Assembly (NCBI GenBank): GCA_018333785.1
Contig: JAGXSU010000143.1
Span: forward strand, 1-34,328
Reading direction: 5' to 3'
DNA: 34,328 nucleotides
DNA from: Methylomicrobium sp.
GTDB taxonomy: Bacteria; Pseudomonadota; Gammaproteobacteria; Methylococcales; Methylomonadaceae
Part shown: positions 26,551 through 33,509 of the stretch, piece after piece
How the letters are laid out: each line of letters begins with the position of its first letter
How positions within the stretch are numbered: position 1 is the first letter of the stretch
Made by a program: the position numbers and the translations under genes
The notes under the pieces: generated by a model
Told to the model about the DNA's origin: nothing
Databases searched by the model: none
Seen by the model: the letters and a program-made list of their open reading frames with translations, nothing else

Positions 26551-26661
26551 ATGCCAATAAATTCAAGACACATCCAGCTAATGGACACCACTTTGCGCGA
26601 CGGCGAGCTAACCCGGAGAAACTTCCTTTGGCTCAAACCTTATGAACAAATTAATTGCTGA
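26551..26661 (+). pseudogene. Duplicated 5' fragment of the downstream isopropylmalate/citramalate synthase gene
   Basis: A 36-codon frame starts MPINSRHIQLMDTTLRDGEL and then becomes unrelated (TRRNFLWLKPYEQINC). From 26563 to about 26616 the DNA is nearly identical to 27276-27329, the start of the intact synthase gene, including the metal-binding DTTLRDGE motif. Similarity stops where MntA-side DNA begins. It is a truncated copy left on the far side of the MntA/HepT pair and overlaps the start of the mntA gene. Confidence 0.85.
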
Positions 26662-26926
26662 CAACCAAATAGCTATTACAAAATTAGCCAAACAACATGG
26701 CATTAAATCGATTTGTTTGTTCGGTTCTATGGCGAAAGACGATATCACTGATGCCAGTGATGTGGACTTTTTGGTTGAGCTTGAACAGGGGCGCGATCTT
26801 TTCGATTTAGGTGAGTTATTAATCGATTTACAAACTTTGTTAAAGCGCAAAGTGGATTTAGTCACTAAAGACAGTCTTCATCCTCGCTTGTATTCCAGGG
26901 TTGTAAACGAAGCTTTGCCATTATGA
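26642..26926 (+). CDS. mntA: MNT-type nucleotidyltransferase antitoxin (MntA)
   Basis: 94 residues. The minimal nucleotidyltransferase motif GS-x10-DxD is exact: GS at the FGS turn, ten residues, then DVD (SDVDFLVE). A third carboxylate site is plausible at VDLV. In characterised pairs MntA transfers AMP to a tyrosine of the HepT toxin and so silences it. The gene overlaps hepT by 4 bases (ATGA). No good ribosome site precedes ATG 26642, because the start lies in the tail of the duplicated synthase fragment, so transcription or translation may depend on that fragment's signals. Confidence 0.92.
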   Translation: MNKLIADNQIAITKLAKQHGIKSICLFGSMAKDDITDASDVDFLVELEQGRDLFDLGELLIDLQTLLKRKVDLVTKDSLHPRLYSRVVNEALPL

Positions 26927-27246
26927 AAGATGATCGTATTTATATCGAACATATCATTGATTGCATCGACAGAATAAACGAATACACAGAAAACGATCAG
27001 TTTGTATTTATGAATTCGAAAATGGTACAAGATGCGGTTATTCGCAATTTACAGACCCTTGCCGAATCGACGCAAAAGTTATCCGAGGCATTAAAGGAGC
27101 AGCACCCGGAAATAAATTGGAAAGCGATTTCAGGATTCAGAAATATTTTGGTTCACAATTATTTGGGGTTGGATTTGCTGCAAATATGGCTTGTTATAGA
27201 AAATCGACTGCCGCCGTTAAGGGAACGTCTTGAAAAGCTACTTTGA
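26923..27246 (+). CDS. hepT: HepT-like ribonuclease toxin
   Basis: 107 residues, all-helical HEPN protein. The catalytic R-x4-H-x-Y motif is intact as RNILVHNY near residue 93; its Tyr is the one AMPylated by MntA in known pairs. The N-terminal helix (YIEHIIDCIDRINEYT) and the AVIRNLQTLAES segment are typical. HepT enzymes cleave RNA or tRNA and arrest growth when the partner is lost. The gene ends 17 bases before the synthase ATG, so the toxin-antitoxin transcript probably reads into synthase-leuB. Confidence 0.92.
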   Translation: MKDDRIYIEHIIDCIDRINEYTENDQFVFMNSKMVQDAVIRNLQTLAESTQKLSEALKEQHPEINWKAISGFRNILVHNYLGLDLLQIWLVIENRLPPLRERLEKLL

Positions 27247-27263
27247 AAATACAATAAACAAAC

Positions 27264-28826
27264 ATGACTAAAGACTCAAGACACATCCAGTTGATGGACA
27301 CCACTTTGCGCGACGGCGAGCAAACCCAGGGTGTCGCGTTTACACCAATGGAAAAAGTCAGCATCGCTAAGGCATTATTGCAATCTTTGCGCGTCGACCG
27401 TATCGAAGTGGCTTCCGCTCGGGTTTCAGAAGGTGAAAAGGAAGCCGTTACCCATATCAACCAATGGGCAAAGCAGGAAGGCTTTGCCGATCGTGTCGAA
27501 GTGCTGGGCTTTGTCGATCATACACGCAGCGTGGATTGGATCAAATCTACCGGTGGCAAGGTAATTAACCTGCTGGCCAAAGGCAGCGAGAAACACTGCC
27601 GCGAACAACTCGGCAAGACGCTGGATCAGCACAGCGCCGATGTGTTGCAAACCATAGCCTATGCTCACGAACAAGGGTTAAAAATCAATATTTACCTGGA
27701 AGACTGGTCGAACGGCTACAAAGATAGCCCTGATTATGTCTATGGCATGATGGACAGACTCAAGTCCAGTCACGTAAGTCATTTCATGCTGCCGGATACC
27801 CTGGGCGTGATGTCGCCGGATGAAGTGCTTTCAAGCCTCGGTGATATGTGCAATCGCTATCCGGGACTGCAGTTCGATTTTCATCCGCATAACGATTACG
27901 GTTTGGCCACCGCCAATGTCATGGCCGCTGTCCAGGCGGGTGTCAGCGCTGTTCACTGCACCATCAATTGCCTGGGTGAGCGGGCAGGCAATGCTTCGCT
28001 GGCCGAAGTGGCTGTGGTTTTGCGCGATAAAATGAACATGCAGCTATCTATTGACGAAAGTCATTTGGTGCGCATCAGTAACATGGTGGAAAATTTTTCC
28101 GGCAAGCGCATTGCCGCCAATGCGCCGGTTGTCGGTGCCGATGTCTTTACCCAGACTGCAGGCATTCATGCCGATGGCGATCAAAAAGGTGGCTTATACA
28201 AAACGCGGCTGGGACCGGAACGCTTTTCTCGCACCCGCAGTTATGCTCTGGGCAAAATGAGCGGCAAGGCCTCGCTGAAAAAAAACCTGGAACAGCTGGA
28301 ATTGGACCTGTCTGAAGACGACCAGAAAAAAGTCCTGGCGCGCATCGTCAGTCTTGGCGATTCCAAGCAGACTATTACGACAGATGACTTGCCGTTTATC
28401 ATTGCCGACGTTCTGGAAAGCAAAAATTATCAGCATATCAAATTGCTGGACTGCTCCATCAGCAGCGGTTTGAAGCTACAATCCACTGTCAGCATGCGTG
28501 TCGATGTTAAAGGGGACAAGCATCAGGCAACTGGAGCAGGCAGCGGTGGTTTCGATGCATTTATCGACGGCATCAGCAAGGTGCTCGACAAATATGGTTA
28601 CACGCTGCCTGTTCTGACCGATTATGAAATTCGAATTCCCAAAGGCGGGCACACAAATGCTTTGACCGAATGTGTCATTACCTGGGATTGCGGCAACGAA
28701 TTGCGCAAAACGCGGGGTGTTCATGTCAATCAGGTGTATGCGGCGATTTTGGCGGCTATCAAACTCATCAACATCCAGTTGCACGAAATGTCGACAGTGC
28801 CAGTAGAGCGAATTAAAGTAAAATAA
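27264..28826 (+). CDS. 2-isopropylmalate / (R)-citramalate synthase family protein
   Basis: 520 residues. The N-terminal TIM barrel (about 1-285) has the catalytic/metal motifs DTTLRDGEQTQG, HPHNDYG and NCLGERAGNASL. The C-terminal part (about 390-515) is the LeuA regulatory/dimerisation domain (DCSISSG, ATGAGSGGFDAFIDGI, TRGVHVNQVYAAI). The enzyme condenses acetyl-CoA with a 2-keto acid. Its place with leuCD and leuB supports leucine synthesis, but this divergent branch also contains citramalate synthases (pyruvate as substrate, isoleucine route), so I leave the symbol blank. Only 17 bases separate it from hepT and no ribosome site is clear (ACAAACATG). Its native upstream region has been displaced: the first about 55 bases are duplicated on the other side of MntA/HepT. 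Confidence 0.88.
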   Translation: MTKDSRHIQLMDTTLRDGEQTQGVAFTPMEKVSIAKALLQSLRVDRIEVASARVSEGEKEAVTHINQWAKQEGFADRVEVLGFVDHTRSVDWIKSTGGKVINLLAKGSEKHCREQLGKTLDQHSADVLQTIAYAHEQGLKINIYLEDWSNGYKDSPDYVYGMMDRLKSSHVSHFMLPDTLGVMSPDEVLSSLGDMCNRYPGLQFDFHPHNDYGLATANVMAAVQAGVSAVHCTINCLGERAGNASLAEVAVVLRDKMNMQLSIDESHLVRISNMVENFSGKRIAANAPVVGADVFTQTAGIHADGDQKGGLYKTRLGPERFSRTRSYALGKMSGKASLKKNLEQLELDLSEDDQKKVLARIVSLGDSKQTITTDDLPFIIADVLESKNYQHIKLLDCSISSGLKLQSTVSMRVDVKGDKHQATGAGSGGFDAFIDGISKVLDKYGYTLPVLTDYEIRIPKGGHTNALTECVITWDCGNELRKTRGVHVNQVYAAILAAIKLINIQLHEMSTVPVERIKVK

Positions 28827-28867
28827 TTACGTTACCCCTCACTATTTACTTACAATCAAGCAGAAAA

Positions 28868-29974
28868 ATGAAGCATTATAAAATTGCAGTATTGGCCGGC
28901 GACGGAATCGGCCCCGAGATTACCCAAGAAGCCATCAAAGTTCTCAAACTTATTGAGGAACGCAATGATGTGACGTTTGAGCTCATGCCCGCCTCATTTG
29001 GCGCTTGTGCCTATTTCGAAACCGGGGATGCATTCCCGCAAGCGACTATCGATATTTGCGATCAGGCGGATGCAATACTGAAAGGTCCTATCGGCTTGAG
29101 TCATGAAGAAGCTAAAAAAATTCCGATCGACAAGCAGCCGGAACGGGGCGCATTGCTGCCGATGCGTCGTCGCTACAATACTTACGCCAACTTCCGTCCA
29201 GTTTCGTTACCGAAATCGCTGGCGCATTTTTCACCGTTGAAACCTGAAATCATCGGTGAAGGCATCGATCTTATAATGGTCCGCGAACTGGTTGGAGGTC
29301 TTTATTTCGGACAGAAAGAGCGCGGCGTTAATGACAAAGGCTTGCGTTATGTTCGGGAAACGCTGGAATATGATGAAGAGCAAATCCGCCTCATCATGCA
29401 CGAAGCCTTCAAGCTGGCCAGAAAACGCCGTAAGCTGCTGCACAATATCCATAAAAGCAACGTGCTGATGTCCAGCGTGTTGTGGAACGAAGTGATGGAA
29501 GAGGTGGCCAAGGAATATCCCGATGTCGAAGTAGTCAATTATCTGGTCGACGCGGCTGCAACGGCATTGTGTTTAAAACCGACCCAGTTCGATGTGATGG
29601 TTATGGAAAACATGTTTGGTGATATTCTCAGTGATCAGGGCGGCGGTATTTTGGGTTCTTTGGGCCTGATGCCTTCGGCCTGTATCGGCCCTGAAAAAGC
29701 CTACTACGAGCCATCGCACGGTTCGGCTCCCGACATTGCTGGAAAAAATATTGCCAATCCCTATTCGATGATTGGTTCGGTGGCGATGATGCTGGAAAAC
29801 AGTTTCGGTATGGAAGCTGAAGCCAAAAATGTTTGGGCAGCGATGCAGGGTGTCTTTGGTGATGGTTATTCCACCGCCGATTTGTCGAAACCGGGAAGCG
29901 GTGTAACGATGATCAGCACCGATCAATTTGGCGACAAAGTGGTTGAAAAGCTGCGTCAAATGCCAAAGGTTTAA
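28868..29974 (+). CDS. leuB: 3-isopropylmalate dehydrogenase
   Basis: 368 residues. Motifs of the isocitrate/isopropylmalate dehydrogenase family are in order: [30 protein letters not shown] (substrate arginines), [11 protein letters not shown], the metal-binding aspartates in [11 protein letters not shown], and the NAD-binding [18 protein letters not shown]. It oxidises and decarboxylates 3-isopropylmalate in leucine synthesis. It lies 41 bases after the synthase and is probably co-transcribed with it. The large-loop form ([14 protein letters not shown]) differs from E. coli LeuB and is closer to a variant found with this synthase type. Confidence 0.93.
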   Translation: MKHYKIAVLAGDGIGPEITQEAIKVLKLIEERNDVTFELMPASFGACAYFETGDAFPQATIDICDQADAILKGPIGLSHEEAKKIPIDKQPERGALLPMRRRYNTYANFRPVSLPKSLAHFSPLKPEIIGEGIDLIMVRELVGGLYFGQKERGVNDKGLRYVRETLEYDEEQIRLIMHEAFKLARKRRKLLHNIHKSNVLMSSVLWNEVMEEVAKEYPDVEVVNYLVDAAATALCLKPTQFDVMVMENMFGDILSDQGGGILGSLGLMPSACIGPEKAYYEPSHGSAPDIAGKNIANPYSMIGSVAMMLENSFGMEAEAKNVWAAMQGVFGDGYSTADLSKPGSGVTMISTDQFGDKVVEKLRQMPKV

Positions 29975-30540
29975 TTTCCCTATTTTAAATGGAAATGGTT
30001 GCAGGCGACGGGTCCATGCTCAAGGCTGCGTTGCCGAAGTGTGGACGGTCTGCAACGTACTTGACTGATCGTTAAGTAGGCTCCGGTCATCAGCCTGGCT
30101 TGCAATTTTTTTAAGATTTACCCTTATTTTCTGCGGAGTTTGACCAACTCAGCTATTCTGTTAGTTAATGTGACAATGCAAGCGTACAATTCATTAATGG
30201 ATGTCCGTTACTCCCTTTAGAATTTGAAAATGGCAGGAAAGCACTTTTACAAATCGTTATTGAACGGTTATGCCGATAAACAGTCAGTTGACTTGATTCT
30301 CTAAATTCTACTGATAACTTCTTTTTTAAAATCAAACCATCGATATAAGCTGAACAGTTAAAACTTCTCGATGATTGATTTACTTGTCATTATTTAAGTC
30401 ATCTGTTGGGTTACGGCTACCGCCTAACCTACATTGAATAATTACAAATACTTTAACCCATTCCAATGCTGTCGAATAAGCTAAGAAACTACCTGACCGG
30501 GGCGAATGGGACACACCTGTAAATCAACCCAAGGACTACT
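29975..30540. other. 566-base intergenic region with two palindromes
   Basis: No convincing gene. An imperfect palindrome at 29998-30056 (GTTGCAG and GGTCCA on the left, TGGAC and CTGCAAC on the right) could end leuB transcription or be a mobile repeat. A second repeat at 30405-30432 (GTTGGGTTACGGC...GCCTAACCTAC) belongs to the GTAGG-TTGGGT family seen elsewhere in the window. The rest is AT-rich with frequent stops. Confidence 0.55.
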
Positions 30541-30711
30541 ATGACCCCTCAAAATACACCGCCGCCCGCTCGTCCAGACTGGAATTATGATGCTTATTTC
30601 CGTGAGCAAATGGCAAAGAAAAAAAAGAAAGACAGTGATCAGCAGTCACAAAATAACATTCCATCAACTGAGCGCTTATTGAACAAAACTATCAACATGC
30701 TGCCGACATGA
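30541..30711 (+). CDS. Small hydrophilic protein coupled to the DCC oxidoreductase
   Basis: 56 residues, unknown function. AAGGA lies 5 bases before ATG 30541, and the stop overlaps the next start (ATGA), so it is translation-coupled to the DCC-family gene. The N-terminus is proline-rich (MTPQNTPPPARPDWNYDAYF), followed by a run of five lysines and a polar Gln/Asn/Ser-rich C-terminal half. No signal peptide or membrane segment. The strong ribosome site, coupling and non-random composition argue that it is a real gene. Confidence 0.65.
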   Translation: MTPQNTPPPARPDWNYDAYFREQMAKKKKKDSDQQSQNNIPSTERLLNKTINMLPT

Positions 30712-31121
30712 ATACTCCCTACGAATTCATTCTATTTTACGATGGACATTGCCCAATCTGCAGAAAGGAAGTAGCTTGGCTGCAATGGAAAAACAAGCAG
30801 GGCAAGCTTGGTTTTCAGGATATCAATGATGACGGTTTCATCCCTGAAAATTACGGTAAGTCTTTCGATGACTTGATGGCGGAAATCCATGGCCAGTACC
30901 CTGATGGGCGCATCATTAAAGGCGTGGAAGTATTTTACGCCGCCTACCGGGCTGTGGGATTAGGATGGCTTATGGCCCCTGTGCGTTGGCCGATACTCAG
31001 GCCGCTGTTTGATTGGATGTATCTTTTATTTGCCCGGAACAGGTTGAGTCTGGGGCGATTATTCGGTGCCAATTCTTGCCGGGACGGTCTGTGTGATAGT
31101 AGGTCAGGAAAATTGAAGTAA
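30708..31121 (+). CDS. DCC-family (DUF393) thiol-disulfide oxidoreductase
   Basis: 137 residues. The family signature FYDGHCPICRKEV sits at the N-terminus with C15 and C18 as the CxxC pair, followed by the usual DINDDGF and the ADGR-like PDGRIIKGVEVFYAAY segment. A hydrophobic region (LGWLMAPVRWPILRPLFDWMYLLFA) near the C-terminus is common in these proteins and may touch the membrane. Two further cysteines (SCRDGLC) lie at the end. The fold is thioredoxin-like, but substrates are unknown. Start codon overlaps the 56-aa gene. Confidence 0.9.
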   Translation: MNTPYEFILFYDGHCPICRKEVAWLQWKNKQGKLGFQDINDDGFIPENYGKSFDDLMAEIHGQYPDGRIIKGVEVFYAAYRAVGLGWLMAPVRWPILRPLFDWMYLLFARNRLSLGRLFGANSCRDGLCDSRSGKLK

Positions 31122-31126
31122 GGAGT

Positions 31127-31163
31127 CTGCTGAAAATTAAAGGCTTGTTCAATTAATCAGCAG
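31127..31163. terminator. Hairpin between convergent DCC and glucokinase genes
   Basis: CTGCTGA (31127-31133) and TCAGCAG (31157-31163) pair, with an inner ATTAA/TTAAT. There is no T tract; the convergent location suggests a bidirectional transcription end. Confidence 0.4.
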
Positions 31164-31212
31164 TTCGTACTCATTATCTTAAAATTCGTGATTCTAAAAT
31201 TTTTGCGTTGAT

Positions 31213-31956
31213 TCAGATTGTCTTTGATTTTGCATACAATGCAGCGCCGACAATGCCTGCCTGGTTTAAAAAGGCGGCGGGTTTCACCGGTGTTTGTACG
31301 GTCAGTTGGGCATTAAACTTGTCAAACTTTTTACTGGCGCCTCCGCCAAGTATGATCAGATCAGGCCAAAATAGCTTTTCCATAAGTGTCAGATACGTGT
31401 TAAAACGGTTACCCCACGATTTCCAGCTCAGATCTTCACTTTTTCGAACAGCATCCGAAGCGTAGTGCTCTGCTGGCGCGCCATTTTCCAGAAACAAATG
31501 GCCTAATTCCGTGTTAGGCATTAACTTTCCTTCGGTAAAAAGTGCGGTACCCAGTCCTGTGCCTATCGTAATCAGCATGACTACACCGGATTGATCGGCG
31601 CCTTCGCCAAAATGTATTTCCGCCATACCGGCAGCATCGGCATCATTTAAAGCATGACACGGGCAGTGAGTGGTTTCTGTAAACAATTTATCGATATTGC
31701 AGCCTATAAATGATTTCGATATATTGGAGGCGGTTTTAGCGACGCCGTGTTGAATGGCTGCAGGGAAACCGCAGCCTACAGGTCCGTTCCAGTTAAAATG
31801 AGTGACAAGTTGCGCAAGCACTTCTGCAATTGCTTCCGGCGTAGCGGGTTTTGGTGTTTTAATCCTGTGCCGCTCTGTTATCAGTGTGCCCGTTATAGTG
31901 TCAACAATGGCACCTTTAATACCTGAACCACCTATATCTACACCGAGAATATGCAT
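31213..31956 (-). CDS. ppgK: ROK-family kinase, polyphosphate glucokinase-like
   Basis: 247 residues, the length of PpgK. It starts with the phosphate-binding [15 protein letters not shown], which is the PpgK form rather than the general ROK motif, and has [11 protein letters not shown] with the catalytic aspartate, [12 protein letters not shown] and [10 protein letters not shown]. Glucose is phosphorylated to glucose-6-phosphate with polyphosphate, often with ATP as an alternative donor. The zinc-binding CxCGxxGC motif of larger ROK repressors is absent, as expected for PpgK. An AAGGA ribosome site lies 7 bases before the ATG at 31956. It appears to be transcribed alone, convergent with the DCC gene. 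Glucose is not a growth substrate for most methanotrophs, so internal sugar recycling (glycogen, sucrose) is a likely use (inference). Confidence 0.85.
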   Translation of the reverse strand: MHILGVDIGGSGIKGAIVDTITGTLITERHRIKTPKPATPEAIAEVLAQLVTHFNWNGPVGCGFPAAIQHGVAKTASNISKSFIGCNIDKLFTETTHCPCHALNDADAAGMAEIHFGEGADQSGVVMLITIGTGLGTALFTEGKLMPNTELGHLFLENGAPAEHYASDAVRKSEDLSWKSWGNRFNTYLTLMEKLFWPDLIILGGGASKKFDKFNAQLTVQTPVKPAAFLNQAGIVGAALYAKSKTI

Positions 31957-32090
31957 GCTACGTCCTTAAAATTAGTTATATTGCCTGTGCATTTTAGGCG
32001 AAGCCCCAGCGAATACAACCTTTAAATAGGGCTGATAGAAGCTCTTGCAGTCTGCGCTAGGTTGCCGCTAATTCAATTGAGGAGTAAGTG

Positions 32091-32660
32091 ATGAAGCTCA
32101 GCATAACGCGTTACTTTTGCAGTCTGATTATTCCTGTCTTTACTTTAGTTTCCGCATCAGCTGTTCAGGCTGAAGGAGCACAACCTATGACGATGTGGCT
32201 CAGTTCCCCGGATTTTGTTCATCAAGGCGAAATTCCCAAACGCTTTACCTGTCAAGGCGAAGACAGCTCACCGGCAATAGAGTGGTCCGGCATCCCGGCA
32301 GAAGCCAAAAGTTTGGTGCTAATCGTTGATGATCCCGAGGCGCCCGATCCGGCTAAGCCGAAAATGACCTGGGTGCATTGGGTTCTCTATAATATTGTGC
32401 CAACGGCGACCGGATTGGCGCAGGCAGTTGCATCCGGGAGTTTGCCGGTCGGGACGCTGGAAGGTCAAAATGATTGGAAGCGCACAGGCTACGGTGGCCC
32501 CTGTCCGCCGATTGGCAGGCATCGTTATTTTCACAAATTATATGCACTGGATCTGGAATTACCCGACCTAAAACAGCCCTCTAAAGCAGAACTTGAAGCC
32601 GCGATGAAAGGACATGTTCTTGATCAAGCCGAACTGATTGGGACTTACCAGAAACAATAA
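32091..32660 (+). CDS. Periplasmic YbhB/YbcL-family protein (PEBP / Raf kinase inhibitor-like)
   Basis: 189 residues from ATG 32091. GAGGAG stands 6 bases upstream, which excludes the GTG at 32088. Residues 1-27 form a signal peptide ending SAVQA. The mature part has the PEBP ligand-site motifs: IPKRFTCQGEDSSPAIEW, DDPEAPDP, WVHWVLYNI, GYGGPCPPIGRHRYFHKLYALD. The bacterial family binds small anionic or phospholipid-head ligands; no defined role is established. A possible small gene follows 11 bases after its stop. Confidence 0.9.
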   Translation: MKLSITRYFCSLIIPVFTLVSASAVQAEGAQPMTMWLSSPDFVHQGEIPKRFTCQGEDSSPAIEWSGIPAEAKSLVLIVDDPEAPDPAKPKMTWVHWVLYNIVPTATGLAQAVASGSLPVGTLEGQNDWKRTGYGGPCPPIGRHRYFHKLYALDLELPDLKQPSKAELEAAMKGHVLDQAELIGTYQKQ

Positions 32661-32671
32661 AGAGGAAGTTC

Positions 32672-32824
32672 ATGACCGTCTGTCCCTTTTTTAAAAAATA
32701 TTACAGAGTCGCAGCCATGTACTTTGAAGATGTGGCGCTCAGAGCTGCTATTGCTTTATTGTTAGGGTTGAAGATACAAAAATTGGCCCATAAAAAAGCT
32801 GAGCCAGCAACAGTATTAAGTTGA
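32672..32824 (+). CDS. Possible 50-residue protein with one hydrophobic segment
   Basis: GAGGA lies 5 bases before ATG 32672, and the frame (MTVCPFFKKYYRVAAMYFED and onward) runs 50 codons to a TGA. A central hydrophobic helix (VALRAAIALLLGLKI) is flanked by basic residues, so it would be a small membrane-associated protein. It is 11 bases downstream of the PEBP gene and could be co-transcribed. No homologue is recognised; the ribosome site is the best evidence. Confidence 0.45.
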   Translation: MTVCPFFKKYYRVAAMYFEDVALRAAIALLLGLKIQKLAHKKAEPATVLS

Positions 32825-32914
32825 TTAAGGCCATACTGTCAGTTTTTGGACGATTTAACTCCAGCCCAGAAAGGACAAGGTGTTGGCGGGTAATATTACA
32901 ATTTAGTGACAAGG

Positions 32915-32923
32915 TTATCCACA
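32915..32923 (+). promoter_or_regulatory. Single DnaA-box-like sequence
   Basis: TTATCCACA is a perfect match to the consensus DnaA box. TTATCC also pairs with GGATAA at 32932-32937 across an AT-rich loop. Only one clear box is present, and there is no AT-rich unwinding region or origin gene nearby, so no origin is proposed. Confidence 0.35.
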
Positions 32924-32937
32924 GTTTTTGGGGATAA

Positions 32938-32971
32938 GCGGATTGCCGGGGTCCAGAAGCCATGGACGGCG
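32938..32971 (+). repeat. Internal fragment of the dispersed MITE-like repeat
   Basis: GGATTGCCGGGGTCCAGAAG followed by CCATGG and ACGGCG matches the minus strand of the 14.7-kb element with one or two changes. Similarity ends where MBOAT-coding DNA begins. Confidence 0.7.
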
Positions 32972-33350
32972 GTTACTGTTGCAACTGGCCTTTCCGTTGG
33001 GTGTCTCGGTTTTCACTTTTCAGGTTATTGCGTACCTTGTCGATTGTTACAAAGGCTATTTCACCGATTTCAATCTTCGCCGCTTTGCCTTTTCCATTTC
33101 ATTTTACCCACAGCTGATTGCCGGGCCGATTTTGCATTACTCGGATGTCATGCGTCAGTTACGCGAACGCATTGATTTTGATGCCAAGCAATTTTCGCAA
33201 GGCTTATTCTTGTTTTCGGCCGGTTTATTCAAGAAAAGCGTGATAGCCGGTCGTATTGCAGAGACAGTCGATCCGTTATTTGCAGCAGGCACCGTGCTTC
33301 AATTTTTTGAATCGTGGGTAGCTGCACTGGTTTATAGCCTACAAATTTAT
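32972..33350 (+). pseudogene. Internal fragment of an MBOAT-family O-acyltransferase gene (AlgI-like)
   Basis: About 126 codons encode a central piece of an MBOAT membrane acyltransferase: LAFPLGVSVFTFQVIAYLVD, then SFYPQLIAGPILHYSDV, GLFLFSAGLFKKSVIAG and VAALVYSLQIY. In intact proteins the last segment continues to YFDFSGYSDMA and the catalytic histidine. Here it breaks after SLQIY into unrelated sequence (NEHSALGHST...). The N-terminal part is also missing and is replaced by a repeat fragment. Neither end has gene signals, so this is a decayed remnant. Intact relatives acetylate alginate or other surface polysaccharides. The frame extends from 32928 to 33422 by chance. Confidence 0.88.
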
Positions 33351-33473
33351 AATGAACACAGCGCTCTCGGTCATTCAACCGGCTCTAAGCAGATAAATCC
33401 CTTTTCCACCCTGTGCTTATGAAACCACTTTTATTCCAGTATTTAACGTCTGTGGCACAATAATACGATAATT

Positions 33474-33502
33474 TTGATATGTCAATTTTCATGACATATA
33501 AT
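33474..33502 (+). promoter_or_regulatory. Sigma-70-like promoter overlaid by a perfect palindrome (autoregulatory operator)
   Basis: TTGATA (33474-33479), 17 bases, TATAAT (33497-33502) is a near-consensus promoter. Its expected start point (about 33509) falls on the start codon of the WYL regulator at 33510, so the mRNA would be leaderless; no ribosome site is present. ATATGTCA (33477-33484) and TGACATAT (33492-33499) form a perfect inverted repeat with a 7-base spacer that spans the -35/-10 interval. This is the expected layout for autorepression. Confidence 0.75.
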
Positions 33503-33509
33503 TCCAAAA

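Noticed and set aside
32900-32960. Replication or plasmid origin at the DnaA-box-like site
   Set aside because: Only one box, no iterons, no AT-rich unwinding region and no replication gene nearby.
32906-33422. A complete small membrane protein at the MBOAT position
   Set aside because: Residues before 32972 come from a repeat and those after 33350 are unrelated to MBOAT; the catalytic region is missing.
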